From positions 62,001-126,000 of the forward strand of contig NZ_BDBS01000037.1 of NCBI RefSeq assembly GCF_001613105.1: a stretch of 64,000 bases of DNA, given 5' to 3'. This DNA is from Nocardia pseudobrasiliensis NBRC 108224 (GTDB taxonomy: Bacteria > Actinomycetota > Actinomycetes > Mycobacteriales > Mycobacteriaceae). The notes beneath the pieces were generated by a model, which had not been told where the DNA came from, did no database searches, and saw only the letters and a program-made list of their open reading frames with translations. The stretch's first letter is position 1, and each line of letters opens with the position of its first letter. The position numbers and the translations under genes were made by a program. Shown in pieces: positions 62,296 through 64,000 of the stretch.

Positions 62296-63519
62296 ATGTC
62301 ACGCATGACAGGTCGGCGGGTCCGGGTGGATATCTGTGTGGTGGGGCTCGGGCCCACGGGTCGGGCCTTGGCGCATCGCGCGGCGCGGGCGGGGTTCGAG
62401 GTGGCGGTGGTGGATCCGCGACCCGAGCGCCCGTGGGTACCCACCTATTCCTGCTGGGTCGACGAATTGCCGCGGTGGCTGCCGCAGTCGGCGATCGCGG
62501 CTCGGATCGAGGCGCCCACGGTGTGGACCGGGGCCGAGCACCGGATCAGGCGGCCGTACTGTGTCCTGTCCAAAGCCGGTCTGCGCGAGGCGCTGCCGCT
62601 CGACGACGCGACCGTGCTGACCGGGCGGGCCACCGCGGTCGGGGCGCATCGGGTGGAGTTGAACGACGATACGGTCGTCACCGCCGATACCGTCTTCGAC
62701 ACCCGCGGGCTGCCCGTCCCCGGCGCGCGCCGCACCGCGAGCGCGCACGGCATCTTCGTCGATGCCGAGCGGGCCGCGCCCATGATCGGCGAGGGCGAGG
62801 GGCTGCTGCTGGATTGGCGCAACGAGAACGGCGCGGGGCCCGGCGAACCGCCGTCGTTCCTGTACGCGGTGCCGCTGGGCGACGGCACGGTGATCTTCGA
62901 GGAGACCAGCCTCGGCCTGCGCGGCGGGATGCCGCAGCGCGAACTGCGCCGCCGCACGCTGAACCGGCTCGCCGCGCACGGCATTCGGCTCACCGGCGAC
63001 GAGCCGACCGAAGCCGCGCACTATCCGCTGGATCAACCGCCGCCGCGGCCGGGCACATCGATGGCCGTCCCCTTCGGCTCGCGCGGCGGAATGATGCATC
63101 CGTGCACCGGCTACAGCGTGGCCGATTCGCTGGCCCTGGTCGACACCGCGATCGAGGCGGTGCGCGCGGGTAAGGATCCGATCCGGCTGCTGTGGCCCCC
63201 GCGGGCGCGGCTGGTGTATTGGATGCGCGAGCGTGGGCTGTATGGACTGGGCAGGCTCACCACCGCGCAGTCGACGGCGATGTTCGACGCGTTCTTCACC
63301 GCCTCCCCCCGCCAGCAACGCGCGCTGCTGTCCGCGCACGACGATTACGCGGCGCTCGGGGCTGTGCTGTTCATGACGGTCGCGCGCACCTGGCCGTTCC
63401 GCTGGCGGTTCGATCTGGTGGGTTGGGCCAATCGCAATCGCTGGGTGGGTTACGAATACGCGCCCTCAGACCCAGTTCTCGATCCAATACTTCCAGACGA
63501 TCGGGGCATAGGCGGCTAG
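62296..63519 (+). CDS. lycopene cyclase (CrtY/CrtL type)
   Basis: 407 residues. The N-terminus has the dinucleotide-binding motif VDICVVGLGPTGRALAHRA, then PTYSCWVDELPRWLP, RPYCVLSKAGLREAL, YAVPLGDGTVIFEETSL and FGSRGGMMHPCTGYSV, all typical of the FAD-containing lycopene beta-cyclase family. It cyclises the ends of lycopene in carotenoid synthesis. The other crt genes are not in the window. The last 54 bases overlap the convergent SDR gene. An ATG at 62305 is an alternative start. Confidence 0.82.
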   Translation: MSRMTGRRVRVDICVVGLGPTGRALAHRAARAGFEVAVVDPRPERPWVPTYSCWVDELPRWLPQSAIAARIEAPTVWTGAEHRIRRPYCVLSKAGLREALPLDDATVLTGRATAVGAHRVELNDDTVVTADTVFDTRGLPVPGARRTASAHGIFVDAERAAPMIGEGEGLLLDWRNENGAGPGEPPSFLYAVPLGDGTVIFEETSLGLRGGMPQRELRRRTLNRLAAHGIRLTGDEPTEAAHYPLDQPPPRPGTSMAVPFGSRGGMMHPCTGYSVADSLALVDTAIEAVRAGKDPIRLLWPPRARLVYWMRERGLYGLGRLTTAQSTAMFDAFFTASPRQQRALLSAHDDYAALGAVLFMTVARTWPFRWRFDLVGWANRNRWVGYEYAPSDPVLDPILPDDRGIGG

Positions 63520-64000
63520 CGGCGGCACGCTGATATCGGTGCCGGTCAGGGCCGTGGTGGTATTGCGGCAGTCGAACCAGCAGCCGAATTCGCTGTGCTC
63601 CAGCACATCTCGCGGCACACCCAGCCGCGGCAGCACCCAGCTCACCCCGGGCACCCGCATGAGCACGTCCAGCGACTCCTTGGGCATGACCTCCAGCAGA
63701 TGCGGCGCCCCGGCCTGATCGGCGAACAGGTTGAGCACATCGGCCGCGGTCTGGCGGCGCGGATCGACCAGATGGTAGGTGGTGGCGCCGGTATCGGGCA
63801 GATGGGCGATGTGATCCAGGGCGCGGGTCACGAAATCGACCGGGACCATATTGGTTTCGCCGAGTTTGGGCACCACCAGCGGTAACAGCCGGGGCAGCTG
63901 GGCGGCCATGCGCAGCAGCCGGAAGAAGTAGTACGGGCCGGTGATGCGATCGATCTCGCCGGTGCGGGAGTGGCCGATCACGATGGAGGGCCGATAGATT
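63466..64000 (-). CDS. NAD(P)-dependent SDR/epimerase, C-terminal part (cut by window end)
   Basis: The frame is open through the end of the window, so the N-terminal nucleotide-binding part is missing. Visible: RPSIVIGHSRTGEIDRITGP, YYFFRLLRMAAQLP, NMVPVDFVTRALDHIAHLPD and TTYHLVDPRRQTAADVLNLF. These match the C-terminal half of extended SDRs such as thioester reductase-like or atypical SDRs. It overlaps the end of the lycopene cyclase gene by 54 bases. Confidence 0.75.
   Translation of the reverse strand, partial: IYRPSIVIGHSRTGEIDRITGPYYFFRLLRMAAQLPRLLPLVVPKLGETNMVPVDFVTRALDHIAHLPDTGATTYHLVDPRRQTAADVLNLFADQAGAPHLLEVMPKESLDVLMRVPGVSWVLPRLGVPRDVLEHSEFGCWFDCRNTTTALTGTDISVPPLAAYAPIVWKYWIENWV

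Overview
The window reads as chromosome of a high-GC mycolate actinomycete, most likely Nocardia or a close relative. Evidence: strong G+C bias, two antigen-85-type mycolyltransferases, an Mtb12-like secreted antigen, a mycobactin/nocobactin-type siderophore assembly line, IdeR/DtxR-like iron boxes, and an S10 ribosomal operon that ends at rpsQ with a terminator. The genus is an inference from gene content; no rRNA gene is present.

Layout. 1-6.9 kb: two Uma2-type nucleases, a sugar-porter MFS protein, an AIM24 protein, and a coupled glycosyltransferase / glycogen-debranching-like pair. 6.9-30.2 kb: an iron acquisition region. A lipoprotein siderophore receptor lies behind an iron box. A mycolyltransferase follows. 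Then comes a ~20 kb minus-strand operon that reads, in transcription order, N-hydroxylase (MbtG type), N-formyltransferase, type II thioesterase, stand-alone ketosynthase (MbtC type), AT-KR-ACP (MbtD type), a six-domain NRPS whose second adenylation domain is degenerate, a C-A-PCP-E NRPS, and a DrrABC-like exporter. Most junctions overlap by a few bases. This suggests a formyl-hydroxamate, nocobactin-family siderophore. The salicylate, heterocyclisation and MbtH parts are not in the window.

30.2-38.9 kb: PPOX-type protein, RluA pseudouridine synthase, MMPL transporter, EXLDI protein, CPBP protease, a membrane protein with a long His-rich NGH repeat, a decayed DUF6247-like fragment and a VOC protein. 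38.9-42.5 kb: the most interesting part. A 25-residue peptide gene ending in YAWYGWI sits just upstream of an unusual cytochrome P450, with a second P450 divergent and an alpha/beta hydrolase downstream. The peptide resembles the precursors of atropopeptides (tryptorubin-type, P450-crosslinked RiPPs).

42.6-49.2 kb: ordinary accessory genes (mycothiol-type DinB protein, DUF6585-like membrane protein, MFS, SDR, hydrolase, AraC regulator, VanZ protein, zinc-ribbon protein). 49.6-54.9 kb: the S10 operon, rpsJ to rpsQ, minus strand. 55.3-59.1 kb: a four-gene minus-strand operon of secreted or membrane proteins with a Met/His-rich segment, possibly copper related. 59.1-64 kb: small secreted protein, DUF4442 hotdog protein, lipase, second mycolyltransferase, lycopene cyclase, and a partial SDR that runs off the window.
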